From Euryarchaeota archaeon UBA33 (lineage in GTDB: Archaea > Thermoplasmatota > E2 > DHVEG-1): a DNA stretch of 14,259 nt. Every line of letters starts with the position of its first letter. Position 1 is the stretch's first letter. Where the stretch lies: assembly GCA_002506745.1 (NCBI GenBank), contig DAYE01000098.1, forward strand, positions 2,430 through 16,688. The letters run 5' to 3'. Positions 5,814 to 12,691 of this stretch are shown here, in pieces. The notes beneath the pieces are model-generated. The model searched no databases. It worked only from the letters and a program-made list of their open reading frames with translations, and was not told where the DNA came from. A program made the position numbers and the translations under genes.

Positions 5814-7745
5814 ATGAAACAACTTATAAAAACCATTACAAAAAAAGATTTTTCAACATTTGTAAACATGCTAATAAAAGACGGATCGTATGATGTTGTT
5901 GGCGTACAAGCAAAGGGAAAACGCTATGTCTTCGATTTACTCGAATCAGCCGAAGAGCTACGCCTTGATTATGATGTAACGATCCTTCCACCAAAGAAAT
6001 ATTTCCTTCCACAATATGAAATGCTGTTGAAATTTTCTCTGCAAAAACCCTTCGAAAGAAAAGAAACCATCGCCGACATACCCCGAATAATCATCGGAGT
6101 CCATCCCTATGATATCATTGCATTACAACAAACAGACCGACATTACCTTGATCAGCAACAGGATACTTTCTACAAAAAGCGGCGGGAAAACACCATCATC
6201 ATTGGTATCGATATTCAAAACGTCTCCGAACGGTCATTTGCAGCCAGTATGAAAACAAATACAACAGAATCAGGATTCGATTTATTACTCACCGATATTG
6301 GGAGCACCTACGCGGTCACCATCGGTTCAGAAAAAGGCAATAATTTACTAAAAAAATATGCAACGATGAAGGATGCTTCTTCTACGGACCTAAATAAGAT
6401 AAAAGCAGCCCGGATCGCAGTCCTAAAAGAATACAAACAAAAAGTGAAAATCGAAAAAAAAGACTGGTCGCCACTCCTTGTTGCAAACTACAATCATGCG
6501 ATATGGGAGGAACACGCGGATGTATGCATGGAATGCAGTTCATGCACCATGGTCTGTCCAACCTGTTTTTGTTACGATGTGAAAGATGAGGTTTCTCTCA
6601 ACCTTCAACAGGGAAACCGAACCCGAACATGGGATGGATGCATGCTGAAGGATTTCACCAAAGTAGGTAGCGGAGAAGTCTTCCGTGATGAAGTAAAAGA
6701 ACGGTACCGCCACCGGTTCTTCCGCAAGGGCAATTACTTACCAGAGCGCTATGGGTTTGTCGCTTGCGTCGGGTGTGGCCGATGTGGCAGCGCATGTTTA
6801 CCAGATATAGCTGATCCTTGTAACCTAATCAATGAACTTGCTCATTTTACCTCTGAGGATGATACTGATAGATATTTCATAAAGGAAGAAAACGAAGTGC
6901 TAGAAAAAGGTATTATTCACGTCCCGCGAAGTGCGACGATTAAAAAAATAACACCATTTAATGAACTTGACAGTCTCTTTGAAATCGAACTTGATGATAA
7001 AAAACCATTAGGACATAAACCAGGACAATTTGTCGAAGTATCAGTTTTTGGGTACGGTGAAGCACCCTTTGGTATCTCCACCCCACCAGGAAATACCCCT
7101 ATTTTTGAGATTATGGTTCGACAAGTCGGGAACGTGACAAAAAAATTATGTGCGTTACAACCTGGTGATAAAGTCGGTATTCGCGGCCCCTTAGGAAATG
7201 GGTTTGATGTCAAGTCATTCGAAGGAAAAACACTTCTCTTCACCTCGGGTGGAACCGGTATGGTGCCGATGCGCTCGATAATAAATCATGTCCTGGATTC
7301 AAAACAAAGGGATAAATTCAAGGAAATCATCATACTGTATGGTGCGAAACGTCCAAAGGAAATAACCTTCATGGATGATGTCGACCGATGGAAAAAGATA
7401 CATAATGTTCAATGTGAACTGACCGTCGATCGATGCGAAGCAAGTGAATGCTGGGGAGGATGTACCGGTCTTATCACCACGTTGTTCCCAAAGATACAGG
7501 CAGATAAACTTGACTCAAAAAATACGATAGCGGTAGTCATTGGACCACCAGTGATGTATAAATATGTTATTAAATGTCTACAAACCCTCGGTATTCCTGA
7601 CGATAACATTTACGTTTCTCTTGAGCGACGGATGAAATGTGGTGTCGCAAAATGCGGGCATTGCCAGATAAATGGGATCTACGTCTGCAAGGAAGGCCCA
7701 GTATTCAATTACGGAAAACTCAAACAACTACCGGAGGCGTTTTAA
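5814..7745 (+). CDS. hydBG: Fused HydB-HydG subunit of group 3b sulfhydrogenase (Fe-S / FAD / NAD(P) electron transfer)
   Basis: This 643-residue protein joins two subunits that are separate in Pyrococcus sulfhydrogenase. Residues 1 to about 350 are HydB-like, with two [4Fe-4S] motifs: CMECSSCTMVCP (238-249) and CVGCGRCGSAC (318-328). After an acidic linker (about 347-365), residues 367-643 are HydG-like. This half has an FAD-binding barrel (GQFVEVSVFG at 404-413, FGIST at 419-423), then GDKVGIRGPLGNGF, the NAD(P) domain (TSGGTGMVPMRS, 477-488; VIGPPVMYKYV), and a C-terminal [2Fe-2S] site with C609, C614, C617 and C625. It should carry electrons between NAD(P)H and the HydD/HydA hydrogenase in the cytoplasm. 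I chose the ATG at 5814 over the GTG at 5805 because AGGTG at 5803-5807 sits 6 bases before it, and that site would overlap the GTG. HydD starts directly after the stop codon. Confidence 0.92.
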   Translation: MKQLIKTITKKDFSTFVNMLIKDGSYDVVGVQAKGKRYVFDLLESAEELRLDYDVTILPPKKYFLPQYEMLLKFSLQKPFERKETIADIPRIIIGVHPYDIIALQQTDRHYLDQQQDTFYKKRRENTIIIGIDIQNVSERSFAASMKTNTTESGFDLLLTDIGSTYAVTIGSEKGNNLLKKYATMKDASSTDLNKIKAARIAVLKEYKQKVKIEKKDWSPLLVANYNHAIWEEHADVCMECSSCTMVCPTCFCYDVKDEVSLNLQQGNRTRTWDGCMLKDFTKVGSGEVFRDEVKERYRHRFFRKGNYLPERYGFVACVGCGRCGSACLPDIADPCNLINELAHFTSEDDTDRYFIKEENEVLEKGIIHVPRSATIKKITPFNELDSLFEIELDDKKPLGHKPGQFVEVSVFGYGEAPFGISTPPGNTPIFEIMVRQVGNVTKKLCALQPGDKVGIRGPLGNGFDVKSFEGKTLLFTSGGTGMVPMRSIINHVLDSKQRDKFKEIIILYGAKRPKEITFMDDVDRWKKIHNVQCELTVDRCEASECWGGCTGLITTLFPKIQADKLDSKNTIAVVIGPPVMYKYVIKCLQTLGIPDDNIYVSLERRMKCGVAKCGHCQINGIYVCKEGPVFNYGKLKQLPEAF

Positions 7746-8510
7746 ATGAAACAAAAACCACGAGTCGCCGTCTTTGATTTTGCAGATTGCGAAGGATGTG
7801 AACTTGAAATTGCTGACCTGGAAGAAGAAATCCTAGATCTTATTGAAATCGCAGATATCGTCTCATTTCGTGAGGTGATGAAAGAACATTCAGATTCATA
7901 TGATATCGCGATCGTCGAAGGCTCTATTATGAGACCGATGGATGAGAAACGATTACGAAGCATTCGGAGCCGTGCAAAAATCCTCATCGCCCTAGGTGCC
8001 TGCGCGACAATGGGTGGGGTCAATAAAATTCGGAATCAATGGATGCCTGATGAAGTAAAAAATGAGGTCTATGGAACCGCGAATCTAAAAGGAAATGAAC
8101 TCTTTGATGTGTTCCAAACAAAAGCACTCAACGAAGTCGTACCGGTGGATTATTATATCTATGGTTGTCCGATAGATCGGGATGAATTCAAATCAGTTAT
8201 CACCGCCATAGCTCTCGGGAAAAAACCAGATATCCCCCGTTACCCTGTGTGTGTGGAATGTAAGAAAAACGAAAATATCTGTCAGTTTGAGCTTGGTGCA
8301 TTCTGTCTTGGTCCGATCACCCGAGCAGGGTGTAAAGCGATTTGTCCGACCCATAACAGCCCTTGTGAGGGATGCAGAGGTCTGATTAAGAAAGCAGATA
8401 CGGAATGCGTCAAAGAAGTATTGGAACGATACAAGCTTTCCTATGAGGATATACGACGACGATGTACGATGTATAATTACGGACGAAAGGAGTGTAGTTA
8501 CGATGAGTAA
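7746..8510 (+). CDS. hydD: [NiFe] hydrogenase small subunit, group 3b (sulfhydrogenase delta)
   Basis: This 254-residue small subunit has no twin-arginine signal, so it is cytoplasmic. Proximal [4Fe-4S] ligands are visible as C15 and C18 (DCEGCE), C86 (LGACATMGG) and C141 (YGCPID). Eight further cysteines lie at 169, 172, 179, 187, 196, 200, 207 and 210, in the arrangement expected for the medial and distal clusters of group 3 small subunits. It passes electrons from the Ni-Fe site in HydA to the HydBG flavin subunit. The ATG follows the hydBG stop with no gap. GGAGG at 7734-7738, inside the end of hydBG, is the ribosome site. Its last eight bases overlap the start of hydA. All expected ligands are present. 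Confidence 0.93.
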   Translation: MKQKPRVAVFDFADCEGCELEIADLEEEILDLIEIADIVSFREVMKEHSDSYDIAIVEGSIMRPMDEKRLRSIRSRAKILIALGACATMGGVNKIRNQWMPDEVKNEVYGTANLKGNELFDVFQTKALNEVVPVDYYIYGCPIDRDEFKSVITAIALGKKPDIPRYPVCVECKKNENICQFELGAFCLGPITRAGCKAICPTHNSPCEGCRGLIKKADTECVKEVLERYKLSYEDIRRRCTMYNYGRKECSYDE

Positions 8511-9804
8511 AGATTTTTCTGTTCATGTTGAACATGTCACTAGAGTTGAAGGTCATGGGAACATCATCCTTGATGTAAAAAACGGTAAGATTGAGAAACT
8601 ACAATGGAACGTTGTAGAGGCACCAAGATTCTTTGAAGCAATGCTGCGCGGGCAGCATTATAACGAGCTGCGCCCAATCACCTCACGGATTTGTGGTATC
8701 TGTTCGATAGGTCATTCCCTTGCGTCACTCAAAGCGACCGAGGACGCATTAGGAGTCAAGATCACGAGCCAAACCGCAACACTTCGTCGATTAGCGATTC
8801 ATGCTGAAAACATGCAGAGTCACATCCTTCACATCGGGTACCTCGTGGTACCTGATCTTTTTGGTGCTGGTAGCGTGTTTTCTTTGCTTGGAAAACATAC
8901 TGATACTGTCCTGAAAGTTGTAAAGTTGCATCGGCTGGCAAATGAAATGTCAGATTTGATTTGTGGTCGAACCATTCATCCAATTCGACTGGTCGTTGGT
9001 GGTTTTTCACTGCAACCTACTGAAAAACAATTAATCCAATTAAAAAAGAGACTGCTCGAAGCACAAGAACTTACAATGGAACTTGCTCCCGTCATACTTA
9101 GTGTTGCTGGTAATCTGCCTTCATTTACCCGAGAAACAGAGTATATTGGTTTAACCTCTGATGAAGAATATTCTTTATATGAAGGAGATATCGCCTCAAC
9201 AGATACAGGAAGGCATCCCAACTATCGGGAGTATAAAGAAATCATGCAGGAATATATCGTCCCGCATTCGACAGCCAAGTATGCGAAACATGCACGAGAA
9301 TCATACATGGTCGGGGCACTCGCACGGTTCAACCTGAATAGTCGGCAGCTCCATCCTGTCGCTCAAGACATTGCTTCTCTCTTCAAACTCAAAGCGATTA
9401 ACTATAACCCGTTCATGAATACCATCGCACAGTTAGCGGAATTCGCCCATAGCATTCAGGACTCCATCTCTCTAATCGATATACTCGTCGATCAAGGCAT
9501 AAAACAAGAAAAACCAGTAAAACCGGCGAAAAAAGCAGGTCGAGGTGTCGGGATCGTCGAAGTACCTCGTGGGATCCTAGTTCATGATTACACACTCAAC
9601 TCACAAGGATACTGCACAAAAGCAAACTGTATCATACCAACAAATCAAAACCATGCGAATATACAAAAAGATATGGAAAAACTTGTTCCAGAGATAATCA
9701 ATCGACCAGAGAAAGAAATTGAACTGACTCTAGAAATGCTTGTACGAGCATATGACCCTTGCATCTCATGTTCCACTCATTATCTTGATGTTTCCTTCAA
9801 ATAA
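8503..9804 (+). CDS. hydA: [NiFe] hydrogenase large subunit, group 3b (sulfhydrogenase alpha)
   Basis: This 433-residue catalytic subunit carries the Ni-Fe site that interconverts H2 with protons and electrons. The N terminus has VTRVEGHGNI (12-21). The two Ni/Fe-binding motifs are RICGICSIGH (62-71) and DPCISCSTH (418-426), so all four cysteines (64, 67, 420, 423) are in place. Seven residues, YLDVSFK, follow the last His. This is the peptide that the downstream endopeptidase should remove. The motif style plus the NAD(P)/FAD partner points to group 3b (NADP-linked, sulfhydrogenase), not the F420 enzymes. I place the start at the ATG at 8503. It is preceded by AAAGGAG (8487-8493) at normal spacing, and MSKDFSVHVEHVTRVEGHG is a typical beginning. 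The open frame runs back to 8443 but only inside hydD. The gene overlaps hydD by 8 bases. Confidence 0.95.
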   Translation: MSKDFSVHVEHVTRVEGHGNIILDVKNGKIEKLQWNVVEAPRFFEAMLRGQHYNELRPITSRICGICSIGHSLASLKATEDALGVKITSQTATLRRLAIHAENMQSHILHIGYLVVPDLFGAGSVFSLLGKHTDTVLKVVKLHRLANEMSDLICGRTIHPIRLVVGGFSLQPTEKQLIQLKKRLLEAQELTMELAPVILSVAGNLPSFTRETEYIGLTSDEEYSLYEGDIASTDTGRHPNYREYKEIMQEYIVPHSTAKYAKHARESYMVGALARFNLNSRQLHPVAQDIASLFKLKAINYNPFMNTIAQLAEFAHSIQDSISLIDILVDQGIKQEKPVKPAKKAGRGVGIVEVPRGILVHDYTLNSQGYCTKANCIIPTNQNHANIQKDMEKLVPEIINRPEKEIELTLEMLVRAYDPCISCSTHYLDVSFK

Positions 9805-9818
9805 TTTCTCGTTATCGT

Positions 9819-10298
9819 ATGAAGAAAAAAATTGCAGTTATCGGCCTAGGAAATCCTCTGAGACGTGATGATGCAATTGGCATTCTGTTACTTCAGTACT
9901 TGTCGCAGAATAAAAAGAAATTATCCAAAACTATCGATTTCATTGATGGTGGCACTAGTGGGCTGAATCTGCTTCATCTCCTTGGCGACTATGAGACTGT
10001 TTTGCTTCTTGACGCGGTTGATTTTAAAGGGTCAACTGGTGAAATAAAAAAATTTACCGTCGATGAGATAAAAAATCAAAAAATACAGCTATTCCTTTCA
10101 ACCCATGAGCCAGATTTTCTTACTGTCTATGCATTGTTAAAAGAACTCGATAGAGCACCTACTCGTCTTGTGATTTTTGGCGTTCAACCAAAGGACATCT
10201 CGTATGGAACTAGAGTATCACAAGAGATATGCTCTTTTCTGCCTACCCTGCAAAAACAAATCCTCGAAGAAATTCAATCGATGACTAAATCATTATAG
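9819..10298 (+). CDS. [NiFe] hydrogenase maturation endopeptidase (HycI/HyaD family)
   Basis: This 159-residue protein of the M52 peptidase family trims the C-terminal peptide of the large subunit after nickel insertion. The opening GLGNPLRRDDAIG (9-21) is the family signature. D18, D65 (LLLDAVDF) and H96 (STHEPDF) fall at the positions of the three nickel-sensing residues of HybD (there E16, D62, H93). The usual Gly after the acidic pair is Ala here, a small deviation. It lies 14 bases after hydA with no clear ribosome site of its own, so it is probably translated from the hydrogenase transcript. Its neighbour HydA has a seven-residue tail for it to cleave. The Hyp assembly proteins also needed for this enzyme are not in the window. 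Confidence 0.92.
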   Translation: MKKKIAVIGLGNPLRRDDAIGILLLQYLSQNKKKLSKTIDFIDGGTSGLNLLHLLGDYETVLLLDAVDFKGSTGEIKKFTVDEIKNQKIQLFLSTHEPDFLTVYALLKELDRAPTRLVIFGVQPKDISYGTRVSQEICSFLPTLQKQILEEIQSMTKSL

Positions 10299-10302
10299 GT
10301 AG

Positions 10303-11577
10303 TTATTCTTTTTTTTCTGTTACTGATTCTTGAAGCTCTGGTGTTTGTGGTTCTTTTGGTTTTTCCTTGTATTTTCTCCATATCTGTGAGATAATAACAG
10401 TTATCAGGATATCAAAGCCTATAAGCAAAAGTAATAATAAAAGGTTATTTCCCTGGAGTAATTGATAATCGATAATCATTAGAATCCCAAACGAAAAGAG
10501 GAAGATCCCCGGGAATAGTTTTAAGAAACGACCTTGCCACTCAGTAAGTTTCTTAACTCCGAGGGAGAAGACAGATACCACTAGGATGATGAAAAGAGGA
10601 ATGACGTACACAACAGTATATAAAAAAATATATGAATAATACGTTAGTGTTGGTAGGTTTTCAATGGCGAGTCGATTTGTGAAATATAGGGGAAATCCAA
10701 ACGTACAAAGGAGTTCGAAAAAATTAACGGATATGGCGATAAATATCGTTCCACCTAGCATGACGAGAAGGGAAGGTGATTTGACTAGTTTTCTCATTCT
10801 TTTAAAGGTTATATCCATTTTATTTTCTGGAATGCTTAATGTAAAACCTTCTTTAAAATAAAAGAAATCTTTTATATTTAAGATACCAACGATACAAGCG
10901 ACGATTCCAACGATAATAGATGTAATGTTGATGTAGAGTTTAGTAAAGTAAAAAGAATTAAATAACAATAACATAAAGAGAGCATAGAATAATCCTGAAA
11001 AGAATATGAAAATACTACCGACAATCATCATTTTTTTCCGTGACTGTAGATATAGTAGCATACTGAGGAGGACTATTAAAATGAAAAACGCACACGGGTT
11101 AAAACTGTCTAAAGTTGCTAATACAATCGTAAGTATTGGTAACGCAAGCTGAGAAAGATTGATTTTTCCAAAAAAGGGGATTTCAGTGATATTCGGATCA
11201 TAATATACACTTGGAGTAAGGTTTGCTATTGCTTCATCAATGGTATAGATGAGCGTATCATAGGTGATATTCAACTTCGGTATCTTTGTGAGGTTGTTAA
11301 TTATAATGGAAGGATAACTTAATCCTCTTGTTCTCATTTCATTTCTATTGGTTGTGTTCGAGGTGATTTCCTTTTTGTAGATAACTACATTTTCTGTCTT
11401 GTTTTCTGTATAATGAAGAATGACTTGATCAATAATGTCGACAGCTGGTTTGCAGGATCCACAGGTTTCTGAATAATAAAAATCTACGATGACTAGGTCT
11501 TCGGCGACAACAGATGTTGTTATCAGCGTGAGTGTAAAAACAACAAATCCAATTGTTAAAAGTCTATTCATTTTCAT
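10303..11577 (-). CDS. Exported thioredoxin domain fused to CcdA/DsbD-like transmembrane domain
   Basis: This 424-residue membrane protein begins with a signal peptide or anchor (residues 5-25, ending in SVVAED). A thioredoxin-like domain follows with the redox pair C39/C42 (ETCGSC) and a probable cis-Pro at 89 (LSYPS). From about residue 143 there are roughly seven hydrophobic segments. In them the CcdA/DsbD-type NPC motif (N160-C162, SFNPC) and a second cysteine C291 (FELLCTFGFP) are the probable pair that relays thiol electrons across the membrane. The tail after 400 is charged (Lys/Glu/Pro) and cytoplasmic. Its role would be moving reducing equivalents to extracytoplasmic disulfides. It starts 5 bases after the ubiquitin-fold gene ends, so it belongs to the E1/Ubl unit, and its 3' end faces the hydrogenase operon with 4 bases between stops. 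It is markedly AT-rich. The electron donor is unknown. Confidence 0.85.
   Translation of the reverse strand: MKMNRLLTIGFVVFTLTLITTSVVAEDLVIVDFYYSETCGSCKPAVDIIDQVILHYTENKTENVVIYKKEITSNTTNRNEMRTRGLSYPSIIINNLTKIPKLNITYDTLIYTIDEAIANLTPSVYYDPNITEIPFFGKINLSQLALPILTIVLATLDSFNPCAFFILIVLLSMLLYLQSRKKMMIVGSIFIFFSGLFYALFMLLLFNSFYFTKLYINITSIIVGIVACIVGILNIKDFFYFKEGFTLSIPENKMDITFKRMRKLVKSPSLLVMLGGTIFIAISVNFFELLCTFGFPLYFTNRLAIENLPTLTYYSYIFLYTVVYVIPLFIILVVSVFSLGVKKLTEWQGRFLKLFPGIFLFSFGILMIIDYQLLQGNNLLLLLLLIGFDILITVIISQIWRKYKEKPKEPQTPELQESVTEKKE
10306..10316 (+). terminator. T-run likely ending the hydrogenase transcript
   Basis: TTCTTTTTTTT starts 7 bases after the endopeptidase stop on the plus strand. Archaeal RNA polymerase commonly terminates at such U-rich tracts without a hairpin. 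The tract lies within the last codons (the Lys-rich tail) of the convergent gene on the other strand. Nothing similar is seen for that convergent gene. Confidence 0.45.
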
Positions 11578-11582
11578 TTGGT

Positions 11583-11831
11583 CTATCCACCAGAGACTAC
11601 CGGTGGAGATAGGGTAATCTCGTCGTCCTTAGTAACTGTGGTATTAAATGAAGCGAACATTTTATTTTTTGTTACCATTATCCGATCCTTATCTTTTTGT
11701 ATATTGGGGTATTTTTTGATAAATGCATTTATGATATCCTGGAGGGTGTTACCATCTGTGATATCAAGTTGTATGGTTTCTATTCCTGTTATGTCTTTAT
11801 ATCGTCCAAATACTTTTACCATTATCTTCAT
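11583..11831 (-). CDS. MoaD/SAMP-type ubiquitin-fold sulfur-carrier protein ending in Gly-Gly
   Basis: This 82-residue protein has the size of MoaD/ThiS and archaeal SAMP proteins. It opens with a beta strand, MKIMVKVFGRYKDITG, continues with TLQDIINAFIKKYP as the MoaD helix, and ends SPPVVSGG. The C-terminal Gly-Gly is what an E1-like enzyme adenylates, and it then becomes a thiocarboxylate for molybdopterin or tRNA sulfur transfer or is linked to lysines. I chose the ATG at 11831, with AGGA at 11842-11839 before it. A GTG at 11867 in the same frame would add 12 unrelated residues (many N, R, D) and overlap the E1 gene. It lies 22 bases after the E1-like gene and 5 bases before the thioredoxin/CcdA-like gene. 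Whether it serves molybdopterin, tRNA thiolation or protein tagging cannot be told here. Confidence 0.88.
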   Translation of the reverse strand: MKIMVKVFGRYKDITGIETIQLDITDGNTLQDIINAFIKKYPNIQKDKDRIMVTKNKMFASFNTTVTKDDEITLSPPVVSGG

Positions 11832-11853
11832 AGGATTCGTCCTATCGTTAGAT

Positions 11854-12570
11854 CTATTTTTTTCCACATATTGGACAGCATGGATTTCTTTTAATATCTA
11901 ATACGTCAAAACATTGGTTCCAGACGTCATAAATTATTAACCCAGCCGGTTGTTTTCCCATTAGTATCTTTATCGTCTCATTGCATTGAATAGCAGCAAT
12001 AGTCGCTGGGAGGCTGCCTAGTACCGGTATTTCTTGAGTTTTTGAAACGGGGATTTTTGGAGTGATGCAATGGAAACATGCAGTCTTTTTTGGTAAGATT
12101 GCCATCACCATACCAACCGTCTCAAAGACTCCTGCGTACACCCAGGGGATTTTGTGTTTTATTGCTCTCTCGTTGATAAGCAAACGAAGAGGTATATTAT
12201 CTGTGCCGTCGATTATAACATCAGCATTAGATATAAGAGAGTCAATATTTTTTGATGTTACTTTTTTATTGATTGCTTTTACCTTTACATCTGTGTTTAC
12301 CGACTGTAGTTTTTCTTTGAGAATAGAGGCCTTTTTTTTCCCAATATCTTTCTCTGAAAACACCGATGTTCGATGCAGATTAGTTTTATCTATGGTGTCA
12401 TAATCGATGATATCAATGCTTCCTATACCCATTCGAATGAGTAGGTTCGCACTATTACTGCCTAATCCACCACCACCGATTAGAATCGCATGTTTTGATG
12501 CTAACAGCTTTTGCCCTCTCTGACCAAATTCTTTCACTAGGGTCTGTCTTCGGTATCGGTCCTTCCCCAT
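11854..12570 (-). CDS. E1-like adenylyltransferase (ThiF/MoeB/HesA family)
   Basis: This 238-residue enzyme should adenylate the C-terminal glycine of the ubiquitin-fold protein encoded next to it. The ATP-binding loop GGGGLGSN is at 32-39, the acidic end of the second strand is at IDYDTID (55-61), and the NLHRTSVF stretch with the conserved Arg is at 64-71. DGTDN at 121-125 and the zinc cysteines CFHC (165-168) and CCPIC (231-235) complete the fold. The length fits MoeB/ThiF without a rhodanese domain. Where MoeB and ThiF carry a Cys (in MoeB, TCVEAGV), this protein reads KTQEIPV and has none; the next Cys is at 196. MoeB is known to work without that residue, so adenylation can still be expected. 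The start ATG at 12570 has AGGAG 13 bases and AGGT 6 bases upstream, and a clear TATA element further up. Confidence 0.9.
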   Translation of the reverse strand: MGKDRYRRQTLVKEFGQRGQKLLASKHAILIGGGGLGSNSANLLIRMGIGSIDIIDYDTIDKTNLHRTSVFSEKDIGKKKASILKEKLQSVNTDVKVKAINKKVTSKNIDSLISNADVIIDGTDNIPLRLLINERAIKHKIPWVYAGVFETVGMVMAILPKKTACFHCITPKIPVSKTQEIPVLGSLPATIAAIQCNETIKILMGKQPAGLIIYDVWNQCFDVLDIKRNPCCPICGKK

Positions 12571-12620
12571 AGTTCTACCTGTGCTCCTTGCGATGACTCT
12601 ATGTGGAAAAATAAAAATGG

Positions 12621-12630
12621 ATTATAAATA
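12621..12630 (-). promoter_or_regulatory. TATA element for the E1 / ubiquitin-fold / thioredoxin-CcdA unit
   Basis: TATTTATAAT on the minus strand stands about 51-60 bases before the E1-like ATG and is preceded by a purine-rich GTGGGGAACC that suits a BRE. The transcript would begin near 12600, giving a leader of about 30 bases that contains the AGGAG and AGGT sites. It is the clearest promoter in the window. The rest of the 12571-12691 gap holds no other element that I recognise. Confidence 0.6.
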
Positions 12631-12691
12631 GGTTCCCCACGGCGATAGATAAATTCCGGCTTTTTTTCTGAGTGGGAGCAACAATCTTGAT

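Noticed and set aside
8443..8502. An earlier start for hydA, giving 20 more residues.
   Set aside because: The extra residues are unlike hydrogenase N termini and would overlap hydD by 68 bases. The ATG at 8503 has a good GGAG site.
8503..9804. Hydrogenase as an F420-reducing (Frh) or MvhAG-type enzyme partnering directly with HdrABC.
   Set aside because: There is no FrhB or MvhD gene, and the partner subunit carries FAD and NAD(P) domains with a DHODB-type [2Fe-2S] site, which is the group 3b arrangement.
11832..11867. GTG start for the ubiquitin-fold gene, overlapping the E1-like gene.
   Set aside because: The added 12 residues do not belong to the MoaD fold, and the ATG at 11831 gives the normal family length and a plausible AGGA site.
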